Shown here piece by piece: positions 35,779 to 47,685 of a DNA stretch of 64,000 bases. Numbering within the stretch: position 1 is the stretch's first letter; the number at the start of each line of letters is the position of its first letter. Location: contig CM033393.1 in the NCBI GenBank assembly GCA_019426215.1, forward strand, positions 191,001 to 255,000, in the 5' to 3' direction. This DNA comes from Buddleja alternifolia. Taxonomy: Eukaryota > Streptophyta > Magnoliopsida > Lamiales > Scrophulariaceae. A program made the translations under genes and the position numbers. The notes beneath the pieces are model-generated. The model was given only the letters and a program-made list of their open reading frames with translations, ran no database searches and had not been told where the DNA came from.

Positions 35779-38340
35779 ATGGGCAAGATCCGAGGCGACC
35801 AAGGTATGAACGATGCAATTTGCTATTGCTTTCGTCTTTGGTGTGGATATGTGATGCTTACTTATTTTTCTTCCCCTTCTTGATTGGTTAAATCCATGCT
35901 CACCCCGACCCAATAGAGGTCATTTTAGGAGTCGTAAGAGTCCAATTGGGGGAATTTCACAGGGCGGAGCTCTTAATGGCCCCGAGGTAAGAGCCGCGAG
36001 GATTACCTCACGGTGGTGGCTGCAAGGTATCGCCTCAAAGACTAGCCGCGAGGCTGCGCCTCGCGGTGCCTCTTTACTGGTTGTCGTGTGGCATTGCCGC
36101 GCTGCCAGGCTCACGGACGCGACCTGGCTTGGGGTCTGGGCCCGTGCTATTGGGTTACTTTCACATATGTTTCTTGCTGTGTGTTCACTTCTTGCGTGCG
36201 TGTGCTATCTTATTTTGATAACCTTTGTTCCAAACTAGGTATTGATGGGGCCCTTCATTTTCATAGGACTAGGGAGCCATCATCCTCCGAATACCGAGGA
36301 TAGGCCTCTGAAGATGGCTTAGCGTTTGACTCACGTGATTCCACCGTCACAGAGGTCAAGCTACGAGCTCTTTTCGAGGAGGCGTCGGTGGATTTTGAGT
36401 TGTTCGTGCCCGTATCGGGTGGCGCATACTAGATCCTCTAGAGGGGTATGTGACCCTATACTTGGAGTATTTTCGTTCGGGGCTCACCTTCCCTTATCAT
36501 AAACTCTTCAGGGAGATATTAGATCACTATGGCATATGCATTAGTCAGTTGACTCCGACGTGCTTTGCCGTCTGCGAGGGCTTTATAACTCGGTTCACTA
36601 AGCTAGGGCTTGACATTAATCTAGGGGCCTTTCGGGCCTTATTTACAGTCAAGGCGTGTCATTCCACGCCATATGTATATTTCTTCCCGGCTTTGACCGC
36701 CAAGTTTTTGGAGGAGAATGCTAAACCCAAGGATGATTGGAAACTAAATTTTTTCTATTTTCCCATTGCCAAGTTGGGCATATCCACGCCTTTACGTTGG
36801 AACAGGAATATAGATCCCCAGCCAGCCACCCCCGCAAAAAGGCAACTTAGAGTTAACTTTGGCAAGGCGGGCTTGTATGATAGTAGATTTGATGTTAACC
36901 AATTTTATACTTCTGGTATATGATGCTCTTTATTTCCTCGCACTTTACTTTATAATTCTTTCGCCTTGCGTTTTCACATGCTAACACTTGGTACCCCTTT
37001 TATGGTGTAGGCATGAGAATGCCCAAAGGAGCTGTCCCCAAGGGTGCCAAGGTGACTTCCACTACCCCCGGTACCTCCAAAGTTTCACAGGGTTGTGGCA
37101 AGAGGGCGGATCAGCCAGGTCCTTCATCCCTTTGAGCGTGCCCGGGGCTCCTTCCCCTTCGAATCTCGCCTTGTTGGAGCAGGTGTCATGCACCTTGAAT
37201 TTTGACTCCTTGATGGCGGAACTGGGTGCTAAGGGTCCCCAAGGCCTTAAGTTGGGCACTGCTGCTAGCCCTCTAGGTACTGACGTATTGGCCACCGAAG
37301 ATGGCGATGATGCCGCTGAGCACTCTGCTCACTCATCTCCGAGGAGCAGCCATGGGAAAGGGGTGGACCTCGATGGAAGATGTGTGCCCTCTTATCCTTT
37401 ACCTCATCTGGTCCCCACAGCTAAACGTGCTCGTGTTGACACTCCGGGGAGTTCCAGCTCTGCCAGTCCTAACAATGGTTTATTTGTTTCTGGGGCTAAC
37501 TTGGACCCCAACATCAGTTCCTTTTGGGATACAACTGATTTCGTGATGCCTTGGTCGTTGATGAGGATGGTTGTAACTGACTATGATGTTACCCGCTTGT
37601 CATCCCTACCGGCCGATCGTCTCGATTAGGAGATTTGTACCGGTATTGGTCGGGTAAGCATTTACCAGTGTTGCTATTATTATTATTATTAGGTTACATC
37701 CTCATACCTCTAAACTTTTCTTTCCACTCTTACCAATTTTTCAGGCTATCCAATTATCACACTGCCTTCACCTCAAGTGCGAGGAGGTGGAGAAGGAGCA
37801 TAAGGAGAGCCTCCAACAGAACCGTCAGCTGCTATCGTGATTTTGGGGGGCTAAGAACTCTTCTAACAAATGGAAAGGTAAGTACAAGATAGCTCAGAAA
37901 AAGTTTGAGACAGAGCAGTCTGACAGTGGCTGCTTCCTTGCCTCAGATGCTGGGAAAAAAAATTTCAACGATGCCAAGAAATTGGGCAGTAGAAAAGTTT
38001 CACAAGAGTGTCGCCTATATCGAGGAGTGCAACCAGCAGGCTTATAAGCTTGTCAGGGGTTTCATGACCAAGACGGTGCACAAGTTTTGTAGGGCCCTTC
38101 GCTAGAGTGGTCGCTACCCAGATGACGATTTCATGTGGCTGTACGAGAATGTACCCGACACTAATAACATGATATATTCCCCTCAAGTGTATTAAAAGAG
38201 TAGGTGTTCCTTGCGCGTGATGAAAATCCCACCCCGGTGCCTAAGGATCGACCTAGGCATCCATAGGGGAGGGAGAATCCTCTCAATGGTCAGACTGAGG
38301 GTGGGGGCACTGAAGAAGCACCCCCAGCCAAAGGATAAAA
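35779..38340 (+). pseudogene. Spliced antisense-type gene (Transposase_28-like), second copy
   Basis: Colinear with the gene at 6499-8857: TATA box at 35671-35680, ATG 35779, exon 1 35779-35803 (MGKIRGDQ, intact here), exon 2 36239-36915, exon 3 37011-37653, exon 4 from 37746. Splice sites GTATGAAC, AAACTAG, GTATATGA, GGTGTAG, GTAAGCAT and TTTTTCAG are visible. Exon 2 carries LTFPYHKLFREILDHYGICI; exon 3 is low-complexity (EHSAHSSPRSSHGKG, NLDPNISSFWDTTDF); exon 4 is helical (NQQAYKLVRGFMTKTVHK) with an acidic tail. Frame breaks occur in exon 2 near 36300-36440. It runs directly into gag on the same strand, unlike the antisense layout elsewhere in this window. Confidence 0.75.
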
Positions 38341-38359
38341 TGCACCACCTGTTGTACCA

Positions 38360-39935
38360 GAGGTGATCCCACCCCCTGCTTCCATGGCGTTCGAGATCAC
38401 CCAAGAGGGGCTACTAGCTCTGGTAGAGGATGCCTCAGTGAGAGCAGCGGCAACGGCTGTTCAGCAATATGCCTGGGCGCATCCTTCCTTGGCACCCCAA
38501 GATCCAGCAGCTAGTGGGGGCAAGACCCCCACAAGAGAAGTCTTCCGGAGACTCCCCGCCCCCGCGAGCAGGGTTTGTCGAATCCGCCTCCACCATCTGT
38601 TCACAGAGGTACTCAGCCTCGTGATAAGAGTCCCCACCATCGAGGGGCGCTAGGCCAATCCCCCCACCGAGGTCAAGAGACCCCCGGCGGGATTGGTTCA
38701 AAATGTTCCAACTCTCCGGTGAATGGCGCTACCAGAGAAAAAGAGAACAGTGTGGCCTCACCCCCTGAAAGGCCACCAATTAAGAAGCAGGGATAGAAGG
38801 CCAACGCCTCCCCGATCTCCTCGTCGAGTCACATCTCAGTGACCCTCGAGGAGGCCTTGCCAAGGTATGAGGGTCAAAGAAGACAGGAAGCTCGCCGTGA
38901 TAGAAGCCCCGAGGACTACGAGAGGTATGAGGACATGTAGTTGGTCCCCTTAGTGGTGGCTCCGTTGAAGAGAAGCCCATTCTGTTCAGTAATATTGGCT
39001 GATTCCTCGCCCTTAGGACTTAAAATTCCACACCTGAGAAAGTACAAGGGAGATGGAGACCTTCAAGAACATGTTGACAAGTTCAACGCAAAGGCAGATG
39101 TGTATGATATCAGCGACGCCGCATACTGCAAGATCTTCAGGACCACTCTCTCAGCAAAAGCTTTAAGTTGGTTAAATAGGCTACCGGTTGGCACTATCAC
39201 CGACTTTGATCAGCTGATCAAGCACTTCCTTAATCACTTCTCCATGAACAAGAAATACCCAAAGATAACATCTTTCTTATTCACGGTAGTTCAAAGAGAT
39301 GGAGAATCTTTGCGGGATTATGTGAGACGGTTCTCCAATGCGGTGTCTGAGGTGCCACATGTTAATCACGAGCTGTTGTCAAGCATTATGTAGAAGAACT
39401 TACGGAATGGTAGATTCAAAGAGTCAACTACAGGGAAGCCCCCAACGACCATGGTGGAGTTGCTGGCTAGAGCTGAGAAATACATAAGGATTGAAGAGAC
39501 CATAGGGTCACTAAGGAATGAAAGTGGTGGCAACAAGAGGAAAGCCAGATATAAAAACAAGGCGCCGAAAGCTTAAGAGAGAAAGCCTATGCCCCCATCG
39601 GGGTTCAACAAGTAGACGCCACTTACCCTTTCGAGGGAACAAGTCTTGGCCATAGCAAAGCAGCAAGGCATAGTCTTATGGCCGAAGAAGATGAGAGATA
39701 GTCCTAAATGCCTCAAGTTCAAAAAGTATTGTAGGTTCCATCGTGAAAGGATACACGACGGAAGAATGCCACCACCTACGAGTGGAGATTGAAAAGTTTA
39801 TCAAGAGAGGCTACCTGCAAGAGATGATTTCCCCATCCGAGGTAACCGTTCAGGCACTCCAGAGACGGAGGGATAGAGATGGGGCAAGAGCAACCCCCAG
39901 ACATTGGACTCAGACATGGACAATCCCTCGGTGAA
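38360..39935 (+). pseudogene. gag of the nested gypsy element
   Basis: The N-terminus carries MAFEITQEGLLALVEDASVR, then a Pro-rich linker, then Retrotrans_gag (38941-39393: KYKGDGDLQEHVDKFNAK, LSWLNRLPVGTITDFDQL, ESLRDYVRRFSNAV). After a TAG at about 39391 the frame continues, with another break near 39575 and a frameshift in the zinc-knuckle region (about 39730-39780; EECHHLRVEIEKFI). It matches the fragment at 1-563 nearly throughout, giving two related copies. Confidence 0.83.
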
Positions 39936-40104
39936 TGGGATCATAGGGGTGATTTTAGGAGGGTCAGTCGGAGGCAATTTGGTGAATGCGAGGAAATCCT
40001 CGGTGAGAGCAACTACTGGGATGCACGCTTCGAGTGCCCCACATGGGGGTCAAGTCAATCAGATAGGAGCCAATAGTCCCACTATAGAGTTTAGTCATTA
40101 AGAT

Positions 40105-40545
40105 GTGGGGGATGGGATCCACTTAAAAAATGATTCCTTAGTAATAACCGCCACCATCTCAAACTTCTTGGTAAAAAAGGTGTTAGTTGATAGTGGGAGT
40201 TCGGCGGACAAAATATCCCACGATGCCTTTGCTCAGTTGGGGGTAGACAATGCTCAGCTTCAGACGGCCAACACTTCCCTCACGGGATTCACGGGTGAGA
40301 TTGTGGAAGCCCTAGGGAAAATAATTCTCCCCATCTTTCTTAGCGTCTATCCCACACGCTCTACAAAAATGGTTAAGTTCTTAGTGGTCAAAGCCCCTTC
40401 CACCTACAATGTCATCTTGGGGAGCCCGAGCTTGAACTTATTCCAGGCTGTTATCTCAACTTTCCACATGAAGATCAAGTTCCCCACCCCAAGGGAGTGG
40501 GAAAAGCGATTGGGGATGTTAAGCTGGCGAGAGAGTGCTATGTGA
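40105..40545 (+). pseudogene. Aspartic protease of the nested gypsy element
   Basis: Retropepsin with the catalytic loop VDSGSSAD present, TGFTGEIVEAL, and ILGSPSLNLFQAV, where the usual RPS/RPSLN Arg is Ser. A frameshift at about 40500 ends the frame early; remaining codons to about 40670 align with 1200-1470. No RT, RNase H or integrase follows. Confidence 0.82.
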
Positions 40546-42310
40546 ACGCCCTAAAGAAACCCAAAAGAAAGCATAAAGAGAATGACCCTAAGGATAAAGG
40601 GAAGCAAGCAGCGATCAACGTGATCTCGACAGAGGAGTACTTTCCCAACTCAGCGGAGTCAGAGTACTGACCCCCTAGAGGCTTCTAAAGGTAAACTATC
40701 AGTCACCACCTATTCCATAAACAATTTAAAGACAATATCATGTTGGCCATGAGCCAAGTGTTTTTTATGTTTTGAGGTGCCTAATTGCACCCACAGACGT
40801 TGTTTTGAGGTGACTACGTGCACCCCCATTATTTTTTTTAATTCATGCATGAATGACTTGAATAATTTATCTGAGTGCTTAATAATTTCCTCTTCATATG
40901 GTAAACATTATCTTTGAGTCATGGTCGAATAGCAAACTGAGAGTGGATGGCTCCAACTGGGGCCATCATAAGGTCTCAACACTTACTTTATTTCCACTAT
41001 TCTTTAAGTTTCCATGATGATAAGTAGGTGACACTTGATAAATTTAGGCCACTGTCCAAACGTATACTTAGATGCTTGTGTCACCATTGTTGTGCTATTA
41101 TCCAGCAGCTATAAGCTAACAACCGCTCCACCCACATAAGGGAAGGAACAAAAACTTTAACACAACCCCTGGGAGCTACCAAGCTCCCACTGGAGGCCTT
41201 ACGAATATCACATGCGACCCCATTCGAGGTCAACATGGGTGGCATCGCTAATATCCCCCAGGTCATTTATGACTAGTCAGAGGATGGGCTACCCTATAAT
41301 CCCTCCATAGTATCGAGAGAGGTTGAGGACCTACAAAAGGTCTCCCCACTCCCATTAGGACTTTGGATTGAGATCATGCCCTATAGTCCCTCCATAAGAC
41401 CGAGAGAGGCCGAGGGCCTACAAAAGGTCTCCCCACCCACTAAGGCTATGGATAGAGATTATACCACATAATCCCTCCGATAATACCAAGAGAGGTAGAG
41501 GACTTACGAAGGTTCCCCCCACTCCCATTAAGGGTACAGATTGAGATTGTAAACAAACTAAGAGGCACCCAAGCCCGTAATAAGTGGCGACTTGCGGTAT
41601 CATGAACCGTGTTGTCCATTCCAATTACATAAACCTCACTATTCCCAGTGTTGTTATCAAACACCGAGGAGATAGTGAAAGAAAAATATCAGAATAAAGA
41701 ATCAACTTTACTTCATGCTGATAATGCATAGAGATAATAATTGTCTAAGCCGACACAAAACACACAAGGCACCACATGCCACTTACCTTGCTATCACTTA
41801 CACACCTACCCTCCAAGAGATGATTAGGAAGTAAGTAGAAGCAACATAAACAATCATTCAACCCACCTAAACATGGGGGTAAACAATCACCGTATGGCAA
41901 AAAGCAAAAATATTTTCTAACTCCCTAGATAGTCACTTACTCCTAAATTTGACTAAGCACAATTAAGGAGTAGGGGGCTACGCAAGGGGAGAAAAATATA
42001 TACATGGTACATGGCTACTCCTGGCCAAGTAGCCAACTTTTTGAACAGTGAAAGAAGTCAATGACAACATACTAAAAGATAAGATTCATGATAAGAAGAA
42101 AATTCGTTACAAGGCAACCTGCCAAGAGGAATAATGTCCATCAAGCCTCATATGGCTAAAATAACATCCGCCCATCAATGAGCAACTAAGAATAAATGTC
42201 ACTAAGTAGACTAAAAAAAGTGCGATAGCATAAAAATTAAAGGGTGACAACATGGAAAGAGCTGCATGGCTGGGGAAGCCACCAAGACCTCAGCTGGCAG
42301 CGCTGCCTCT
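40546..42310 (+). other. 3' UTR-like region of the nested gypsy element
   Basis: Non-coding and homologous to 1312-1571 plus 3332-4911. It ends at CTGCCTCTAGTATCA, after which MULE sequence resumes; the first copy changes partner at the same motif (about 6510-6520). It contains three tandem units. Confidence 0.6.
41296..41552 (+). repeat. Three tandem units of about 86 bp
   Basis: Units begin at about 41296, 41382 and 41468, each with ATCCCTCC or AGTCCCTCC, GAGAGAGG and CCCCAC..CCCATTA. Two units exist at 3880-4054. Confidence 0.85.
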
Positions 42311-42554
42311 AGTATCATATATTTTAAATAAACACAGAAGTATTACTGTATTGGAAAAAGTTGGTTGGGGGGACCATTTTCGAATATTTTTTTCACCGTT
42401 CAAGAGCCACACACATTAAAGGATCTTCACTTTACCCCACAATATGACAAAAACTACTATAAAAGCCATAAAATAACCCCCAATAACCTAAATCTAATAG
42501 TTTTTGTGAATTTTGAATCTAAGCCCCGATCTTTTTGTTGATTTTTTTTAATTC
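42311..42554. other. 5' non-coding part of the MULE
   Basis: Between the nested retrotransposon and the right TIR. It should hold the transposase promoter; no specific site is convincing. Confidence 0.5.
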
Positions 42555-42855
42555 TATTTGGTTTTTGTTTAATATGGACAAGTGTTTCAATTAGTCCAAA
42601 TGGCAGTCTAGGTGGCAATTAATCCAAGTCAAGCGTCCACATCAGATTAATTGGTTGAAAAATTGAAAATTTCCAATTTAAAGGGATCACGTGTGGTGCA
42701 CATGTTAATTTCCGGTTGATTTAGTCAATTTCAGTGAAAATTGGCCTCAAATTGCCGAATTGAGAAATGTGGACGACCAAAATTGCCAATTTTAAAGAAA
42801 CTGGACTAAAATTGCCAAAGACAATAAGCTACAAGACTAAATTGACAGTTTTACC
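42555..42855. repeat. Right TIR of the MURA-type MULE
   Basis: Matches the reverse complement of 29690-29989 over its whole length, most positions identical by eye. Confidence 0.9.
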
Positions 42856-43739
42856 AAATTAAAAACAGCACATATAATAGTAAGAAAAAGGTGCAAACGA
42901 GTTCCTAGAAAATGAAATAAGAAAAGTTTTGTATAATTAATTATCTGCTATATATATATATATTCATCTTCAACATATGAAAGAAGATTTTTTCTTATTT
43001 ATATCATAATAGTGTGGTTTTGTACAAGTTGCTTTTAACCCTGTGTGGAGACCTGGATTGCAACATAACAAAAAGGTTATGATCACGATTCAAAATATTA
43101 TAAAGTTGATAAATTAATGAACATGGTGATTGGTGGATACGGTTACGAAAACATTCTTTATGGCCTGGCCTGTCAATTAAATTAATTTTCTATAACTTTG
43201 TACCTTAATTGGCTAATTAAGCTTAGTGGTTTGATTGAATGTGGAATCTTTTTGGAGCTGTATGTTGCCTCGAAACCAACTTCCACATGCACACTGCAAT
43301 ATATATTATATATGGTTGTTGTATATTGTCAAATAATTTTCTAATTAGAATCATTGCTCGCGTTGCTTATAGGAATACGAGCTACATACACTATATATGG
43401 TGTTAATTACCAAATTCTAGCTAGGGTAAATTAATTAGGACATCATCACGAGATGATAGCTTAAAGGCATGAATTTAAATTGTTAACTTTAATTGTTTGT
43501 TACGTTGATATTGAGGTTTGATGCCTCCTTAGTATGCAAGGCAAAGCTCATGTTGCTATTTATTATTGGATCACGTAAACTGCAGGCTCTTGAACTTAGT
43601 AAACAATTCATATATATACGTACTATATATATGTTTAGCATGTGTAATCTAAACAGCTTTGGATTATTCCAAATTAACTGCGATAGAATGGCCTAATCGC
43701 AAAGTGATGGAATACCTGGCCGCCAAGTTTACCTGCACT

Positions 43740-44410
43740 TAATTGGTGCTATCTTTATTCTTTTATAAAGTGTGAGTACCCTAGAAAAATTATTTTGGTA
43801 TGTTTTTAAATGATCTACCTAAAATACCCTTCTCAATTTGCAGGAAATAACTAGCTCCCACATTTTCCTTCACGTATTACCGCCGGTTATTTCACCCTTG
43901 CAACAATTTGTAAGTTGTAACCACCACTTTCTTCAACTTCTTGCTTTTCTATCGTCGTTCCATTTCATAGGCTGAAATTGTAAGATAGGATGCCTTTATC
44001 ACAAATCATTTATATGCTGGATCATTTGTGAAGGCCAATTGTGGTGATAAAAAGAAAAAGATATGATGACACACCCATGGGCTATTTGTAATGTATACAT
44101 CCAAGGGTGAATAATCAATTATTTGTATAGATTGTTGGCAATATGACATTGTTTGGAAGTGTTGTGATATGTCGTAAAGTTCTAGGCTCAAAATTATGCA
44201 GCAAGCCCATTATCTAGGGCAAGGTTTTAGTTCAGTATTTTTTGGACATTCATTGTAATTTGTACCTCTTTTATCAATAGTAAAATACTCTCTCCTCTCC
44301 CGTGGATGTAGGCAATTGCCGAACTACGTAAATTCTTGTGTCTTTAATCTTTATGCTCTTATTTCGTGAATTGTCATAACCGGAAGTGTATTGAGGTATG
44401 AATTATCATG
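43740..44410 (+). mobile_element. Possible copia-like LTR fragment
   Basis: The segment around 44236-44350 contains TCTCCCGTGGATGTAGGCAA, TTGCCGAACTACGTAAATTC and TTGTGTCTTTAATC, a string of phrases typical of the U5 of plant Ty1/copia LTRs. Edges and target duplication could not be found, so the limits are approximate. Confidence 0.4.
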
Positions 44411-45180
44411 AATTACGTTTCCTTTTTCTCTTATTCGTTCCTATAATTGATGAGTTTTGTTTGGACTAAATTGGGTTTATTTTTTATTCTTTTGTTTATT
44501 TCCTGAATTTATTGATTTCTACGCATTTATGCTTAATGGGGGACTTCATTCGTCGAAATACGTGAGAGATGATTTGTTTCATTTTTGCAGATGAATTCTT
44601 CGGGCATTTCAAATTTTATTTCTTACTCCAGTACTGAATTCCCAAGCCACTGCACAATATTATACGTGGCAGAGTTCAGTTCGTTAGATTTGGTTGCGAA
44701 ATACAATTCAGTCATGCTTTGACGTATAAACTTTGTAAAGAAAAGAAAATTTAGATTGTTTCTTTCATCAATTTTATGTTGTCGAATTTGACAACGAATC
44801 GATATATTCTCTTTGATTTCATTTCGAAATCAAAATAATACGCTGCATTATTTCTCGGACACAATTTTCAACTTTTCGTAGTCTCATCAAATAAAGTATG
44901 TGCCAAAAAATACTCATAAGCAAATTGAAAAACTCATTAACACCACAGTTGTAAATTATGGGGTTGTTTCAAATTGAGATTATTTTGTCAATACACTGTT
45001 GTGAATGTGATGTATGCTAAAATTGGATTATTTGTGGGGACTTCGCCAAACTGATATAAAGGATTGTTAGAAATTCGAGAAGTTTTCGTATCAATCACAA
45101 TTCTTCCTTTCCATAATTTGGCTTCGAAATTTTTATACTATACAAGCTAATCTATTTTGAGAATGTTATAGAAATCTTTT

Positions 45181-45215
45181 GTTGCACACGCATCGAGTGC
45201 GCGGCTACTGCTAGT
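45181..45215 (+). mobile_element. Candidate Helitron 3' end
   Basis: CACGCATCGAGTGCGCGG can form a short hairpin (one mismatch) about 8 bp before CTAG, which is followed by T. This is the layout of Helitron 3' termini (hairpin then CTRR, inserted between A and T). No 5' TC end or Rep/helicase sequence was identified. Confidence 0.4.
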
Positions 45216-46141
45216 ATATATAATTAACTAATTATTCTCCGCTAATTTCTTGCTCGTGGGAGTGCGCAGAATCTGTACTCTGCAGTTTTAATTATGAACT
45301 ACTAGCAAAAAAGAAAAATAAATAAAATGATAATGGGAATTTGATGAATGATTTACTTTTGCTCTATGTTCCGTATCATGCATATGAAATTAAATATATA
45401 TGCATGCATGCATCATATATATATATGGACGTTAGGTGTATAATTTTATTTCTACATATACAAATGAGGTAAACAACACTAGCTAAAACAATTATACTAG
45501 TAAGATACTAACTAACTAAAATTATTTATTATATATTTTTATTAGAAAATGTTTTATATATAATTCCATGCATGGTGGGTCGATACTAAAAGACCTGGGC
45601 CTTCCTTATGAGAGGAGAAGTTACTACATCCATTATTGGAAAAAGTTTAAGGGCACCAAATTAAATGATCGGACAAAAACCCAGTGGAGGTCTTCATCGG
45701 AGAGGCTACAAAATGATTAATGATCAATGATGAAATATTTGAATGATTTGAAGCTTGAAAACCTCTCCTACACATCCATCCATGCATTTTGAGTGGATAT
45801 ATCAGTTGACTAATAAACAGCAAAATCGACTTATTACTACTGTATAACCCTTGTCCTTTTGTTGGTTTGGCAAATCAACAATAATTTATGTAAGAAAAAA
45901 GGGAATTAATAGAAAATGAAGGCACTAGCCAAAAACAATGTCCAACAACAAGAGGCCCCACTTTTTTTTTTCCTTCCAATATAATTATAACTCTTTCAAA
46001 AAGACTCTTTTGATTTTGTAAGTCATGACTAAAAACATCTTAAAGAAGAAGTTTTGATGCATGATCCGTATTTCATGGTATATATACAAATCAATATTGG
46101 CACTCTATTGAATATGAAAAGCTATATATATATTTATGGTA

Positions 46142-46808
46142 TTGATACGGGTAAAAAAATTATCCTTGCCCGTCACGAGGCTCATGACAAAAAATAAATT
46201 CCAAAATGAATTGGGCTCGAATCGAAATACCTCAGTTAAAATCGCTTACCAGATTGCAAGCCAAGTAGCCAATACTCGACCCCAAAATGTATCGAGTCCC
46301 TCAATAGCACTGATCAACCCCAACCTCTAGAGTTGAGTAACAAGCACCCAACCCCAAGGTTGAGGTCGAGTAACAAGGTTTAGACCTGGGTGACTTGGGT
46401 TGAACACCAAGAACTCAACCCCAAGGTTAAGGGTTGAGTATTATTCTACTCAGGTCGATCATAATAGCTAGAGCCCACTCACATAAGTATAGAACTATGA
46501 GCGGATCTAGTAATGGCCATAACAGGTTGCCCATGACGTTTCCCTATACTCACGCGATGAGACCATTACAATGACAATTACCACGGCATAAATCGTATGT
46601 TGAGCACGTCTTAGGCATAAGACTAGGGGGGTCTTGGCTCTATAAATACCGGGAGATAGACTAGATTATGGACTTTTGACAAATTTTGAATACTTTCTTT
46701 GTAGTCTTCTTACTCCTCTCAACAATAAAGGGTATTTTCTGGTTATAATTTGTTATTGTTACTTGTTTTTCAAAATAAAATAAAAAATAATATTTGATTA
46801 TATATCAG
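46142..46808 (+). mobile_element. Possible solo LTR or LTR fragment
   Basis: Has a promoter-like layout: CTCTATAAATACCGGG at about 46640 and CAATAAAGG about 80 bp later. It starts TGATACGGG and may end ATATATCA. Flanking 5-mers (GGTAT/GTATC) do not match exactly, so the boundaries are unproven. Confidence 0.4.
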
Positions 46809-47685
46809 TATCTGTAACAAGAAATAGATCGTATGTTAAAATAACAATTCTCAATTAATCAGAAAAATATTCACCTAATTAATTAATATGTTTATCCTAA
46901 TCTTACATATAGTGATTTCGAATTAATATTTCTCACTTCTCAAAAAAAAAAAGAATTAATATTTCTCCAAACGAATATAAAGGAAATAAATCAAAACCAA
47001 GTTGTGATATTCCCGTATATACACAATTAAAACAAGTTTTGGGTGCATATTCATCGTGTTCATAGAGTAGAGATTCATTCATTCATTCATTGTACATACA
47101 TATATAGTGGGAATGTGGGAATGTGGGATCATGGTATTATTCTATTGCATTCATTGATTGCATCACAATCAATAATTTACAATATTGTTGTAAAAAAAGT
47201 AAGGTAGGATTGCGTATGAAATACACTAAAAGTGGTTAATTTGACCATTCGATCGATTATAATCATTCCCAAACACAACTTCAATGGAACATTGGTAATG
47301 GACGTGTTTGTTTGAGTGGGAAGAGATATGCTCCTCCTCCTCCACATCTACAATCACAATGATTATGATTTATGAGCACCAATATCTGCCACTGATCTAT
47401 ATATTGTGTTTTAGACCATATTTCTTTTCAATATTGTAATGGGAACAATGGAACTTTACAATATTTCTTTATCACTTATTACATTGGCCCAGAAGCTTCA
47501 ACCCCACTTAAAAGTCAAAACTACATATGCGGGATTCTGTAGGGTACGTATTTTAATTTCTAATGATCATCAACACCACACATTCATTATATTCCCCATT
47601 ACTCACTCACCCCAGGGCAGTTAATTCAATTATATATACTTAACTAGTGTGCTACCCGCTGCATATATATATATATATATATATA

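Larger units (their letters stand above)
29690..42855 (-). mobile_element. Mutator-like element with MURA-type transposase, 13.2 kb including nested insertions
   Basis: Terminal inverted repeats of about 300 bp (29690-29989 and 42555-42855) begin GGCAAAACTGCCAATTTAGT and, reverse-complemented from the right, GGTAAAACTGTCAATTTAGT. Imperfect 9-bp flanking duplication AAACTAAAG / AAATTAAAA (7 of 9). It encodes a spliced MULE transposase on the minus strand. A MITE (34119-34723) and a rearranged LTR retrotransposon (about 35095-42310) are nested inside; without them the element would be about 5.3 kb. Frame breaks in the transposase indicate a now-dead autonomous element. Confidence 0.87.
42865..47676. 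other. Intergenic DNA with scattered repeat fragments
   Basis: No gene recognised. AT-rich, with microsatellites. LTR-like pieces and a possible Helitron end are listed separately. Short ORFs here lack any family feature. Confidence 0.6.

Noticed and set aside
35095..42310. A simple full-length LTR retrotransposon with two LTRs
   Set aside because: No second LTR is found on the right and no 5-bp duplication could be matched at the edges.
46142..46808. Proven solo LTR with target duplication
   Set aside because: The flanking 5-mers GGTAT and GTATC are offset by one base and do not match; kept only as a possible LTR.
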